Positions 18,936-27,352 are shown, counted from the stretch's first letter. The stretch: DNA of 64,000 bases from Oxalobacteraceae bacterium (GCA_947454475.1 CANGLD010000001.1:1-64000), one strand, 5' to 3'. Numbers and translations are program-made. The notes: generated by a model from the letters alone, not told the origin.

Positions 18936-19139
18936 ATGAAAATTCTTGTAGCGATTGCCTTTATTCTCATCATTGCTAGCTTAGGCTCTGCATTACTTTT
19001 CTTGATGCGCGATAAGGGTCAAAGCAATCGCACTGTATATGCTTTAGCCCTACGTGTAGGCCTATCCATCTTGTTGTTTGCCTTACTATTGATTGCACAT
19101 CGTTTAGGCTGGATACAACCTACAGGCATTGTGTATTAA
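18936..19139 (+). CDS. Twin-transmembrane protein, DUF2909 family
   Basis: A 67-residue protein with two membrane helices: residues 1-23 (KILVAIAFILIIASLGSALLFLM) and about 37-58 (YALALRVGLSILLFALLLIAHRLGW), joined by a short charged loop DKGQSNRT. Proteins of this family sit beside the cta genes in many betaproteobacteria, so a link to cytochrome oxidase is plausible. It is transcribed opposite to its neighbours: divergent from SURF1 and convergent with ctaE. Its function is unknown. Confidence 0.85.
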   Translation: MKILVAIAFILIIASLGSALLFLMRDKGQSNRTVYALALRVGLSILLFALLLIAHRLGWIQPTGIVY

Positions 19140-19163
19140 TGCTGATATTTTTGCTCGTCCATT

Positions 19164-19193
19164 AAAAAAGCCGCACCGAAGTGCGGCTTTTTT
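19164..19193. terminator. Bidirectional terminator between DUF2909 and ctaE
   Basis: AAAAAAGCCGCAC and GTGCGGCTTTTTT form a perfect stem around CGAA. It carries T runs on both strands and stands between two convergent genes, so it can end both transcripts. Confidence 0.94.
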
Positions 19194-19205
19194 GTGTGTG
19201 GCCAA

Positions 19206-20066
19206 TTACAACCAATACACAATAACGTAAAGGCCAAGCCACACTACGTCAACAAAGTGCCAATACCAAGCAGCACCTTCGAATGCAAAATGGTGGTCTG
19301 GTGTGAAGTGACCTTTCATCACACGATACAGCACTACGGACAACATGATCGCACCCATGGTGACATGGAAACCATGAAAGCCCGTCAGCATAAAGAAGGT
19401 GGAACCGTAAATACCTGAGCTTAATTTCAGATTCAGTTCTGAATAAGCGTGCATGTATTCATAAGCTTGAAAGCCTACAAAGATCGCGCCCAATAAAATT
19501 GTCGCAAACAACCAGAGGGCTGTTTTGCTACGATCACCTTCACGTAATGCATGATGAGAAATCGTCAGCGTTACACCTGAGGTCAACAGCAAAGCGGTGT
19601 TAATCGTCGGGATAGGGAATGGACCCATCATCTCGAATTTTTCTACTACACCTGCTGGACCTACATTACCCCAATGCGCTGCAAAATCTGGCCACAAGAG
19701 TTTGTGATCGATATCAGCTAGCCACGGCATACTGATGCTACGTGCATAGAATAAGGCGCCGAAGAAGGCACCAAAGAACATGACCTCAGAGAAGATAAAC
19801 CAGCTCATACTCCAACGATACGATGTATCGATACGAGCACTGTATAAGCCGCCTTCGGATTCAGAGATGGCTTGACCAAACCAGAAATACAGTACCGCCA
19901 ACATCGCCACGATACCTAACAGGTTAACTGGCTGACCCCATGCCACACCATTCACCCAGGCAGAAGCACCTGCCATAGTGATCAGCATGGATAAACCAGC
20001 GAGTACCGGCCATTGCGATGGATTCGGTATGAAATAATATGGCGCTTTGCCTTGTTGTGTGCTCAT
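19206..20066 (-). CDS. ctaE: Cytochrome c oxidase subunit III
   Basis: Subunit III of the aa3-type oxidase, an inner-membrane protein that stabilises subunit I and its proton uptake. The 286-residue product begins with APYYFIPNPSQWPVLAGLS and has seven hydrophobic segments. Family stretches include MSWFIFSEVMFFGAFFGALFYAR (containing the conserved Glu), LLLTSGVTLTISHHAL, and the C-terminal GFHGFHVTMGAIML and EGAAWYWHFVDVVWLGLYVIVYWL. It ends the leftward ctaC-ctaD-ctaG operon. Confidence 0.97.
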   Translation of the reverse strand: MSTQQGKAPYYFIPNPSQWPVLAGLSMLITMAGASAWVNGVAWGQPVNLLGIVAMLAVLYFWFGQAISESEGGLYSARIDTSYRWSMSWFIFSEVMFFGAFFGALFYARSISMPWLADIDHKLLWPDFAAHWGNVGPAGVVEKFEMMGPFPIPTINTALLLTSGVTLTISHHALREGDRSKTALWLFATILLGAIFVGFQAYEYMHAYSELNLKLSSGIYGSTFFMLTGFHGFHVTMGAIMLSVVLYRVMKGHFTPDHHFAFEGAAWYWHFVDVVWLGLYVIVYWL

Positions 20067-20097
20067 CTACATCCCCTGATTACAGTGTTCAAACAAT

Positions 20098-20313
20098 TCA
20101 TTTTGCAACCACCATTTTTACTATAGACAGCAAGGTCAGAATAAAAATAATGGCAGCAATCACTCCAGCAATAATGACATGCAGTGGATTCAGTTTTGCT
20201 GTGTCTTCTTCATAAGCGCTGTTTTTGCGCACACCAAAAAAAGACCACATCACAGCTTTGACCGTCGCCAGAAATGACATTGGACGCTGACTTGCTTCTT
20301 TCAGTTCTTCCAT
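20098..20313 (-). CDS. DUF2970 family small membrane protein
   Basis: A 71-residue protein with a soluble N-terminus (SFLATVKAVMWSFFGVRKNSAYEED, the DUF2970 signature) and one C-terminal helix (LHVIIAGVIAAIIFILTLLSIVKMV). It lies between ctaG and ctaE, spaced 11 and 31 bases, as in other betaproteobacteria. Its position suggests a role in assembly or stability of the oxidase. No biochemical role can be read from the sequence. Confidence 0.9.
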   Translation of the reverse strand: MEELKEASQRPMSFLATVKAVMWSFFGVRKNSAYEEDTAKLNPLHVIIAGVIAAIIFILTLLSIVKMVVAK

Positions 20314-20324
20314 ATGCCCTCGAG

Positions 20325-20897
20325 CTAGCTCGCCTGTTTTTTAACTGCACTACCCACTTCAAAAAATGTATAAGACAAAGTGATGGTCTGTACATTCTTA
20401 GGTAATGCCGGATCTACATAAAAACTCACCGGCATTTGTCGCATTTCTTTTGGTCCTAACACTTGCTGCTTAAAACAAAAGCACTCAAGCTTTTTAAAAT
20501 ACTGTGCTGCTTCTTGTGGCGCATAACTAGGGATCGCCTGAGCCTGCATACTGCGCGGCTGCGTATTCTCTACTTCATACACCACTTGCGCCATTTGTCC
20601 AGGATGCACCTGCAAACTAGACTGCAAAGGACGAAAATGCCAAGGCCCTTGCGAATTCGCATCAAATTCTATGGTTATCGTACGACTTATGTCGACCTGA
20701 GAATTTGCTGCTGTAACTGTTTTACTTTCTTGCACAGCCAACACATTGATACCAGTCAGCTCACAAATTTTTTGGTAGAGCGGAACTAACGCATAACCAA
20801 ACGCAAACATCATGATGGCAATTAATCCCAACTTACCAAACATTGTAACGTTACGTTTTTCCAGCCTTTCCTTGCGTGCCTGCTGCTTAGCGTCCAT
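20325..20897 (-). CDS. ctaG: Cytochrome c oxidase assembly protein CtaG (Cox11)
   Basis: Cox11/CtaG delivers copper to the CuB site of subunit I. The 190-residue protein has one N-terminal membrane helix (FGKLGLIAIMMFAFGYALVPLYQKICELTGIN) and a periplasmic beta domain. The copper-binding motif is LECFCF (residues about 137-142) in the conserved YFKKLECFCF stretch, and the C-terminal part reads LSYTFFEV. The start lies one base after the stop of the 36-residue gene upstream, so the two are probably coupled. Confidence 0.95.
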   Translation of the reverse strand: MDAKQQARKERLEKRNVTMFGKLGLIAIMMFAFGYALVPLYQKICELTGINVLAVQESKTVTAANSQVDISRTITIEFDANSQGPWHFRPLQSSLQVHPGQMAQVVYEVENTQPRSMQAQAIPSYAPQEAAQYFKKLECFCFKQQVLGPKEMRQMPVSFYVDPALPKNVQTITLSYTFFEVGSAVKKQAS

Positions 20898-20898
20898 C

Positions 20899-21009
20899 TC
20901 AGCGCAGTAAGCTCTGCTTAACGATAACGCCTACAAAAAACACTAATGCTACTGACAACAAAATCAGCGCAGTACGTAGATTGTTACTTGATTTATTTTG
21001 ATCAGACAT
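20899..21009 (-). CDS. 36-residue cytochrome oxidase small assembly-type protein (not in ORF track)
   Basis: Read on the minus strand, ATG at 21009 opens MSDQNKSSNNLRTALILLSVALVFFVGVIVKQSLLR and stops at TGA 20901-20899. It has a polar N-terminus, one membrane helix of about 20 residues, and a basic end. It sits between ctaD and ctaG with the ctaG start one base after its stop. Betaproteobacterial oxidase operons often carry a tiny single-helix protein here, annotated as a cytochrome oxidase small assembly protein. I rely on position and shape, since the length is below reliable similarity. Confidence 0.8.
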   Translation of the reverse strand: MSDQNKSSNNLRTALILLSVALVFFVGVIVKQSLLR

Positions 21010-21020
21010 GAGTCTAGTGT

Positions 21021-21043
21021 GCCGGTGGCTTAACACCACCGGC
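21021..21043 (-). other. Intercistronic stem-loop between ctaD and the small protein
   Basis: GCCGGTGG (21021-21028) pairs perfectly with CCACCGGC (21036-21043) around a seven-base loop. There is no T run on the minus strand. It begins 10 bases after the ctaD stop and ends 11 bases before the small protein start, where it could mask or tune the ribosome site or protect the ctaC-ctaD mRNA from exonucleases. Confidence 0.65.
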
Positions 21044-21053
21044 ATCAGAAAAA

Positions 21054-22643
21054 TTACTTAACAGTCGGAGGTACTTCAAATGTATGGAATGGTGCTGGAC
21101 TAGGAATAGTCCATTCCAAACCTTCTGCGCCGTCCCATGGTTTATCCGCAGCCTTTTCACCACCACGAATTGCTGGCAGCACAACAGCAAACAAGAAATA
21201 AACCTGTGACAAACCGAAACCGAATGCGCCTATGGAAGCAATCATGTTGAAGTCAGTGAACTGCGCTGCATAGTCAGCATAGCGACGTGGCATACCAGCC
21301 AGACCCAAGAAGTGCATAGGGAAGAAAGTGACGTTAAATGTGATCAACGAAGCCCAGAAGTGGATCTTGCCACGTGTTTCGTTGTACATGAAACCTGTCC
21401 ACTTAGGACCCCAGTAATAGAAGCCAGCAAACAGTGAGAACAGTGAACCTGCTACTAAAACATAGTGGAAATGCGCCACTACATAGTAAGTGTCTTGCAT
21501 TTGAATATCGACTGGTGTCACAGCCAAAATCAAACCAGTGAAACCACCCATGGTGAACACAAATAAGAAGCCGACTGCAAACAACATCGGTGTTTCAAAC
21601 GTCATAGAACCGCGCCACATAGTCGCAATCCAGTTAAACACTTTCACGCCAGTTGGCACAGCGATCAACATGGTTGCATACATGAAGAACAATTGGCTAG
21701 TGACAGGCATACCGGTTGCAAACATGTGATGCGCCCAAACGATGAACGACAAGATCGCGATAGACGATGTTGCATACACCATAGAAGCATAGCCAAACAA
21801 TGGCTTACGAGCGAATGCAGGAATGATTTGAGAAACGATACCAAACGCTGGCAAGATCATGATGTACACCTCTGGATGACCAAAGAACCAGAAGATATGT
21901 TGATACATCACAGGATCACCACCACCTGCAGCATTGAAGAATGAAGTACCGAAATGACGATCAGTCAGTGTCATGGTGATTGCACCTGCCAACACTGGCA
22001 TAACAGCAATCAGTAAGTACGCCGTGATCAACCATGTCCAGCAAAACATTGGCATCTTCATCAGTGTCATGCCAGGAGCGCGCATGTTCAAGATGGTAGT
22101 CACAATGTTGATCGAACCCATGATGGATGAAGCACCCATGATGTGCATGGCGAAAATACCCATGTCCATACCGATACCCATCTGGGTTGATAACGGTGCA
22201 TACAAAGTCCAGCCTGCTGCAGTTGCGCCACCTGGAACTAAGAAGGAAGACACCAACAGAATGGCTGCTGGTGGCAATAACCAGAAGGAGAAGTTATTCA
22301 TACGAGCGAATGCCATATCCGCAGCACCAATTTGCAGCGGAATCATCCAGTTCGCAAAACCTACGAAGGCCGGCATGATGGCACCGAACACCATGATCAG
22401 ACCATGCATGGTGGTTAACTGATTAAAGAATTCAGGCTTAAATAATTGCAAGCCAGGTTGGAAGAGTTCAGCACGAATACCTAATGCTAAAACACCACCA
22501 GTCAATAACATGGCAAACGAAAACCATAAATATAAGGTGCCGATATCTTTATGATTGGTCGCAAACAACCAACGCTGCCAACCATGAGGATGATGATCGT
22601 GCGCGTCGTGACCGTCGTGTGCGTGATCGATAGTTGTACTCAT
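21054..22643 (-). CDS. ctaD: Cytochrome c oxidase subunit I (aa3 type)
   Basis: The catalytic subunit with haem a and the haem a3-CuB centre, which reduces O2 and pumps protons. The 529-residue product has twelve helices. Motifs include TTMHGLIMVFGAIMPAFVGFANWMIPLQIGAADMAF, the helix VI FGHPEVYIMILPAFG with the cross-linked His-Tyr and the K-channel region, WAHHMFATGM with the CuB His pair, and VVAHFHYVLVAGSLF with haem ligands. Helix VI ends GHPEVY, as in A-type oxidases with a D-channel glutamate. It follows ctaC by 33 bases. Confidence 0.98.
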   Translation of the reverse strand: MSTTIDHAHDGHDAHDHHPHGWQRWLFATNHKDIGTLYLWFSFAMLLTGGVLALGIRAELFQPGLQLFKPEFFNQLTTMHGLIMVFGAIMPAFVGFANWMIPLQIGAADMAFARMNNFSFWLLPPAAILLVSSFLVPGGATAAGWTLYAPLSTQMGIGMDMGIFAMHIMGASSIMGSINIVTTILNMRAPGMTLMKMPMFCWTWLITAYLLIAVMPVLAGAITMTLTDRHFGTSFFNAAGGGDPVMYQHIFWFFGHPEVYIMILPAFGIVSQIIPAFARKPLFGYASMVYATSSIAILSFIVWAHHMFATGMPVTSQLFFMYATMLIAVPTGVKVFNWIATMWRGSMTFETPMLFAVGFLFVFTMGGFTGLILAVTPVDIQMQDTYYVVAHFHYVLVAGSLFSLFAGFYYWGPKWTGFMYNETRGKIHFWASLITFNVTFFPMHFLGLAGMPRRYADYAAQFTDFNMIASIGAFGFGLSQVYFLFAVVLPAIRGGEKAADKPWDGAEGLEWTIPSPAPFHTFEVPPTVK

Positions 22644-22676
22644 CTGATTCTCCTGATATTTCAGTTCTATGCGTGA

Positions 22677-23831
22677 TTATTTGCGTGCAGCTAAAACTTC
22701 AGCTGCTTGCACGATATTTTGACCAGCCTTGTTCGACCAGTGATTACGGGTATAAGTAATCACCGCAGCGATTTCAGCGTCAGACAAGGTTTTCCATGAA
22801 GGCATAGCGTTTTTGCCATTCAACAGCAAAGCAACTTGATCAGCCTTAGGACCATTCACAACTTTGGATCCATCCAATGCAGGGAAAGCACCTGGTACGC
22901 CCTTACCGGTTTCTTGATGACAGGCTACGCAGTTAGCTGCATACACTGATGCACCACGTGTTGTCAGCTCAGCTAAGGTCAATGGCTTATTTGCATCTTC
23001 TGCACCAGCTGTTGAGCCCTTTTTCTTTTCTGCCACCCACTTTGCATAATCTTCTTCGCTGAGTACATTCACAACGATAGGCATGAACGCATGCTCTTTG
23101 CCACACAACTCATAGCAGTTACCGCGATAGGTACCTACCTTCTCAGCTTTAAACCATGTGTCGCGCACAAAACCAGGAATCGCATCTTGTTTCACGCCCA
23201 GAGCAGGAACACCCCATGCATGAATCACATCATTCGCTGTTGTGACGATACGAATTTTTTTATTCACTGGAACCACGAGTGGGTTATCCACTTCAATCAG
23301 ATAGTTGTCGCCCTTAGGTGCACCTTCGTGAATTTGATCACGTGGAGTGGCAAGTGCTGAGTAATAAGCGATACCTTCGCCTTCACCCTTGATGTAGTCA
23401 TAGCCCCATTTCCATTGCATACCCGTAGCTTTAATCGTGATATCTGCATTGGATGTGTCTTTCATCGCTACGACGGTTTTAGTCGCAGGCAACGCCATCA
23501 AAATAACGATTATGAATGGCACGACTGTCCATGCAATCTCCACCGTTGTGCTCTCGTGAAAGCTGGCCGCTTTATGACCTAAGGATTTACGATGTTTCAA
23601 TATGGAGTAAAACATCACACCGAACACAGCAAGGAAAATAACCACGCAGATCACCATCATCAACGTATGTAACTGATAAATATCAGCAGCAATCGCCGTC
23701 ACAGGTGTTTGGAAATTTAATTCACGAACGGCAGGACCACCCACCATATCATTGACAGCAAATGATGAGGTCGCAACCAGTTGCCCAGAAATTGCTGCAA
23801 TCATCATGAGTAGGCGCTTCGCGTATTTCAT
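22677..23831 (-). CDS. ctaC: Cytochrome c oxidase subunit II with fused cytochrome c domain
   Basis: Subunit II takes electrons from cytochrome c via the binuclear CuA site. The 384-residue protein has a signal peptide, two helices (residues about 45-75 and 90-112), then the cupredoxin domain with CuA motif CYELCGKEHAFMPIVV. A C-terminal cytochrome c domain follows with CxxCH in NCVACHQETGKGVPG and a distal Met in KNAMPSWKTLSD. The fusion makes this a caa3-like subunit II, common in betaproteobacteria. It is the first gene of the ctaCD operon. Confidence 0.97.
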   Translation of the reverse strand: MKYAKRLLMMIAAISGQLVATSSFAVNDMVGGPAVRELNFQTPVTAIAADIYQLHTLMMVICVVIFLAVFGVMFYSILKHRKSLGHKAASFHESTTVEIAWTVVPFIIVILMALPATKTVVAMKDTSNADITIKATGMQWKWGYDYIKGEGEGIAYYSALATPRDQIHEGAPKGDNYLIEVDNPLVVPVNKKIRIVTTANDVIHAWGVPALGVKQDAIPGFVRDTWFKAEKVGTYRGNCYELCGKEHAFMPIVVNVLSEEDYAKWVAEKKKGSTAGAEDANKPLTLAELTTRGASVYAANCVACHQETGKGVPGAFPALDGSKVVNGPKADQVALLLNGKNAMPSWKTLSDAEIAAVITYTRNHWSNKAGQNIVQAAEVLAARK

Positions 23832-23883
23832 ATTGTCCTCAAAAGCCTAAATAAAAAATTAATGCGGATGGTTAAGCATCCAA

Positions 23884-24348
23884 TTAAAAAAACTGAGGTG
23901 AACCTGCGTACTGCCCTAGTTCTTCACTCAGTTCTTTTGCAAATTCACGTCGCTTGCGTTCAGTGACAAATCGACCAACGTCCACTCTGGCACCGCCTGC
24001 TTCCAAACTGACCAATCCGTGTTTGACCTTAGGTAAAGCCACACGCGTTCTGCTTGGATCGAGTCTGATCTTTTCCGTTTTTTCTGCTCGCACCATTTCG
24101 ACCACGAGACCCGATGCACTTAAAGCTATCTGATCTCTGTCGCTTGCATGCCGCCCGAAATAAAGAAACGCAAAAGCAACCGCCAACATTTCACAAACCG
24201 CAAATACCATCACCACCCATGCGCCATGAAAAGTGAAGTAACTCGCTACTATCAATGAGGCAGCACATAAGACCGAGTAAGCCTTAATCAACTGGGTAGG
24301 CGAGATCGAGCAATTTTGTTTCAAAATCCACTCACGCGTCGCCAACAC
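23884..24348 (-). CDS. DUF2244 family membrane protein
   Basis: A protein of about 154 residues with two adjacent helices (AYSVLCAASLIVASYFTFHGAWVVMVFAVCEMLAVAFAFLYF) and a soluble C-terminal part. It matches DUF2244 by REWILKQNCSISPTQL at the start and by RHASDRDQIALSASGLVVE and RFVTERKRREFAKELSEEL. It precedes ctaC in the same direction, 52 bases away. The ORF track begins at TTG 24378; I chose GTG 24348 because a GAGG ribosome site lies just before it and family members begin near here. Function unknown; a link to the oxidase is only positional. Confidence 0.83.
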   Translation of the reverse strand: MLATREWILKQNCSISPTQLIKAYSVLCAASLIVASYFTFHGAWVVMVFAVCEMLAVAFAFLYFGRHASDRDQIALSASGLVVEMVRAEKTEKIRLDPSRTRVALPKVKHGLVSLEAGGARVDVGRFVTERKRREFAKELSEELGQYAGSPQFF

Positions 24349-24487
24349 ACAACACCTCAATCTAAGAACGGGCTGCAAATGTTTATCGGTTAACTTTGAA
24401 AGTATAAGTCAAAAGACAATTGATCGCCAAGAGGAAACACTTTCGTTACGGTTAGTAGACTAACCAGTCACTTTTTTGATCTATCGG

Positions 24488-25432
24488 TTACTTACGCAAA
24501 GCATCAAATCGGATGATGCTACTTCCATCGGCGGTTTGTTTAGGGACAGGCCTAAAAGCATGACCATTAATCAATTCCACGCTTAAGTGAATTTTTCCAT
24601 CCGGCTTGCGGCATTGCTCCAAGCCCTCACGCACTCGATCCCACATACGTTTTCCAACTAGGGATTTTCGTCTAGTCAGCAAAGGATTTCCGCCCAAAGA
24701 CCGAATATCTTGCAAAAGTTTTTCGATTGATGAATAAGTGATATTCATCATTTCCATATCCATCACGGGCGTAGCAAAACCAGCTGCCACCAGCATGTCA
24801 CCTAAATCATGCAAATCCACAAAAGGCAGCACGGCTTGTTGATGACCCAATTCTGCAAAAACATCGCTCAATGGCTTAAAGGTATTGGGACCAAAACAAG
24901 AAAACATTAGTAAACCGTTGACCCGCAAGACACGCCTCCATTCTGCAAATACGCGATCGGGCTGAGGATGCCAATGTAAAGCGAGATTCGACCAAACCAA
25001 ATCCAAACTGCCATCCCTCAAGGGTAATTGCGCAAAGTCAGCACAGCCCAACATGGAATGACCTGGACCGAAACCCTGACGAACGCTCAGGTGTGACAAC
25101 CAACGCTGAGGTAGCGACTTAGCTACTAGCGCTCGACTACGCGCCATTGCAAGCATGTCCTGCGAAGCATCCACACCACACAAGACCGCATCAGGAAAGC
25201 GGGTGCGCAAAGTCAATAAATCATCACCCTCACCACATCCGGCATCACATAGCGTGCTGGGATTAGTCTTAATCAAAGAGAGACGTTCAAACATGCGCGC
25301 TGAAATTTCACGTCGCAAAAATTGTGACTCTTGCACGCGATCAGTGTGCGTAAACAAACGCCGCACCTCTTTTAAAGAAATTGGTGCGCTTTGCAATGCA
25401 GTATTTTGCGAATCTAAATCTTGCACAGCCAT
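24488..25432 (-). CDS. SAM-dependent methyltransferase, BioC-like
   Basis: A protein of about 314 residues with the BioC-type N-terminus VRRLFTHTDRVQESQFLRREISARMFERL and the SAM motif LCDAGCGEGDDLLTLRTRFP, then GVDASQDML and SNLALHWHPQPDRVFAEWRRVLRVNGLLMFSCFGPNTFKPL. BioC methylates malonyl-ACP to open biotin synthesis. Betaproteobacterial BioC-like proteins look like this, but no other bio gene lies nearby, so the substrate is not certain. The track start at 25459 has alternatives at 25441 and 25432; MAVQDLDS at 25432 is preferred, with AGGA upstream. It is divergent from comF. Confidence 0.78.
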   Translation of the reverse strand: MAVQDLDSQNTALQSAPISLKEVRRLFTHTDRVQESQFLRREISARMFERLSLIKTNPSTLCDAGCGEGDDLLTLRTRFPDAVLCGVDASQDMLAMARSRALVAKSLPQRWLSHLSVRQGFGPGHSMLGCADFAQLPLRDGSLDLVWSNLALHWHPQPDRVFAEWRRVLRVNGLLMFSCFGPNTFKPLSDVFAELGHQQAVLPFVDLHDLGDMLVAAGFATPVMDMEMMNITYSSIEKLLQDIRSLGGNPLLTRRKSLVGKRMWDRVREGLEQCRKPDGKIHLSVELINGHAFRPVPKQTADGSSIIRFDALRK

Positions 25433-25521
25433 GAAATAAACCATCCTGATGACAAACAAATAGGTAAGTTAGTTTACACGCGACTACCTTTCTTCATGCT
25501 GTATCACTCTATTTTTGAAAT

Positions 25522-26271
25522 ATGAACTTAAATTTAGTTTGCAAAAAATTGTTAGATCAACTCTTACCTAGCACGTGCGTCTTATGTGAATGCGCCATAC
25601 TTGACTTAAAAAATATGCAGCAATTCAGTCATACTGGCGTATGCGAGGCGTGTTTCTTGCGATTTTTTAATCAAAGAACATTGCGCTGCAAGATATGTGC
25701 AAATAAATTAGATATGACAGCAACTTATGCTTTATGTGGCACTTGCCTAACTCATCCACCCGCTTTCGATCACACTATTGCAGTTACTGATTACGTTGCT
25801 CCTTACAATACGCTGATACACGCATTGAAATTTCAGCATCGTCTCGCGCTAGCACCTCTGTTTGCTCAACTGTTAGCGCAAGCATGGACTCAATCTAAGA
25901 TAAAGCAAGTCGACATCATGACCGTTATTCCTTTATCTGCAGAACGACTCATAGAAAGAGGATTCAATCAATCATTAGAAATTGCTAAACCTCTTGCGAA
26001 AATTTTGTCTATTCCCTTGATGCCTAAACTAGCCATCAGAAGTCGTCATACACAAGCGCAAAGCAGCTTAGCTTTTCATAAAAGAAGGGATAATTTACGT
26101 GGAGCGTTTATCATTCCTACTACGTCACAGACATTTAAGAATAAACACATCCTCGTCATTGATGATGTGATGACGAGTGGGCACACTCTGAATGAATTCG
26201 CCGCTTGCTTAAAACGCCATGGCGCGGCGAGCGTGACCAATTTGATTGTTGCGCGTACTGTTGCGCATTAA
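25522..26271 (+). CDS. ComF family protein (phosphoribosyltransferase fold)
   Basis: ComF/GntX proteins are linked to DNA uptake and use of DNA as nutrient; the biochemical role is unsettled. The 249-residue product has an N-terminal zinc-ribbon-like region with CxxC pairs (CVLC, CEAC, CKIC, CGTC). A type I PRTase domain follows, with the PRPP loop ILVIDDVMTSGHTLNEFA at about residues 210-227. It also contains the family stretch IPLSAERLIERGFNQSLEIA. The trmL gene begins 22 bases after its stop, so the two may be co-transcribed. Confidence 0.93.
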   Translation: MNLNLVCKKLLDQLLPSTCVLCECAILDLKNMQQFSHTGVCEACFLRFFNQRTLRCKICANKLDMTATYALCGTCLTHPPAFDHTIAVTDYVAPYNTLIHALKFQHRLALAPLFAQLLAQAWTQSKIKQVDIMTVIPLSAERLIERGFNQSLEIAKPLAKILSIPLMPKLAIRSRHTQAQSSLAFHKRRDNLRGAFIIPTTSQTFKNKHILVIDDVMTSGHTLNEFAACLKRHGAASVTNLIVARTVAH

Positions 26272-26293
26272 TTTTTCCGTTTAGGAGCAAGCC

Positions 26294-26764
26294 TTGTTTC
26301 ATGTCGTTTTAGTCGAACCAGAAATACCACCCAACACTGGCAATATCATTCGGCTATGCGCCAATAGCGGAGCACAACTACATTTAATTGAACCACTAGG
26401 CTTTCCTTTAGATGACGCCAGAATGCGCCGCGCCGGATTGGATTATCATGAGTACACGAACATGCAAGTGCATGCAGATTGGCCAGCATTTATCCATCAC
26501 TTACAACCCAATCCCACTCGATTATTCGCCATCACTACACATGGATCACACACTTATACGAAAACACAATTTCAAGCAGGTGATGTATTCGTATTTGGCT
26601 CTGAAACTAAAGGACTCGATCCCGCATTACGTAATCACTTTCCAGAGCAGCAGCGATTACGACTTCCTATGCAACCCGATAATCGCAGCTTAAATTTATC
26701 GAATGCAGTCGCGATCATTGTGTATGAGGCTTGGCGTCAACATGATTTTGTAGGTGGCAATTAA
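26294..26764 (+). CDS. trmL: tRNA (cytidine/uridine-34 2'-O)-methyltransferase TrmL
   Basis: TrmL methylates the wobble-base ribose of tRNA-Leu isoacceptors. The 156-residue SPOUT protein reads FHVVLVEPEIPPNTGNIIRLCANSGAQLHLIEPLGFPLDDARMRRAGLDYHEY, followed by FGSETKGLD and RLPMQPDNRSLNLSNAVAIIVYEAWRQ, the knot motifs. The start is TTG at 26294 with AGGAG seven bases upstream. The nearby ATG at 26301 is out of frame, so the rare start is supported. Confidence 0.95.
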   Translation: MFHVVLVEPEIPPNTGNIIRLCANSGAQLHLIEPLGFPLDDARMRRAGLDYHEYTNMQVHADWPAFIHHLQPNPTRLFAITTHGSHTYTKTQFQAGDVFVFGSETKGLDPALRNHFPEQQRLRLPMQPDNRSLNLSNAVAIIVYEAWRQHDFVGGN

Positions 26765-26806
26765 TCTTATCTATCTTTTTATTTTTTACTTATTCAAGGA
26801 ATTCAC

Positions 26807-27277
26807 ATGATCATTAAGAAAATTCTTATCGCCTGTTTCATGCTAAGCAGTGCATGCGCGCTTGCCCATGATTTTCAAGTTGGTAGCATCAAAGTGGATC
26901 ACCCCACTGCGCGCGCAACCGCAGCAGGCCAAACGAATGGCGCCGCCTTTATGGAAATTATGAATAAAGGAAAATCAGTTGATAAACTAATTTCTGCAAA
27001 TTCACCCACAGCAGAAACCGTAGAAATTCACAGCATGAGTATGGAAGGTGACGTGATGAAAATGCGTGCTGTGGAAAACTTGGAATTACCTGCAGGTTCC
27101 AATGTGAAATTACAGCATGGACAGGGTTATCACATTATGTTGTTAGGCTTAAAAAAGCCTTTAAGCGCAGGTGACAAATTTCCTATGACGTTGCAATTTG
27201 AAAAAGCAGGGAAATTAAAGTTAGTCGTGCATGTAGAAGAGAAACCAGCCCAACATGGGGCAGAACATCATCATTAA
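26807..27277 (+). CDS. Periplasmic copper chaperone PCu(A)C
   Basis: PCu(A)C proteins carry Cu(I) in the periplasm and help metallate the CuA centre of cytochrome oxidase. The 156-residue product has a signal peptide ending SACALA|HD. The core motif gives copper ligands in EIHSMSMEGDVMKMRAVENLELPAG and GYHIMLLG, of the HxxM...M...HxM type, and there is a His-rich tail AEHHH. It is not inside the cta operon but is about 3 kb from its first gene. It is followed by a large terminator hairpin. Confidence 0.92.
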   Translation: MIIKKILIACFMLSSACALAHDFQVGSIKVDHPTARATAAGQTNGAAFMEIMNKGKSVDKLISANSPTAETVEIHSMSMEGDVMKMRAVENLELPAGSNVKLQHGQGYHIMLLGLKKPLSAGDKFPMTLQFEKAGKLKLVVHVEEKPAQHGAEHHH

Positions 27278-27289
27278 ATCTTAATCAAC

Positions 27290-27352
27290 AAGTTATGACT
27301 AGCATGCGTAGAAACTTTAATTCACATGCTAGTCAACTTATTCAGATTTTTT
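27290..27352 (+). terminator. Long stem-loop terminator after the copper chaperone gene
   Basis: AAGTT-AT-GACTAGCATG pairs with CATGCTAGTCAACTT (27325-27339), with a two-base bulge and an 18-base loop, followed by ATTCAGATTTTTT. The T run begins eight bases after the stem, which is long for a standard terminator. It sits between two convergent genes and its T run overlaps the end of the di-iron gene. Confidence 0.75.
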
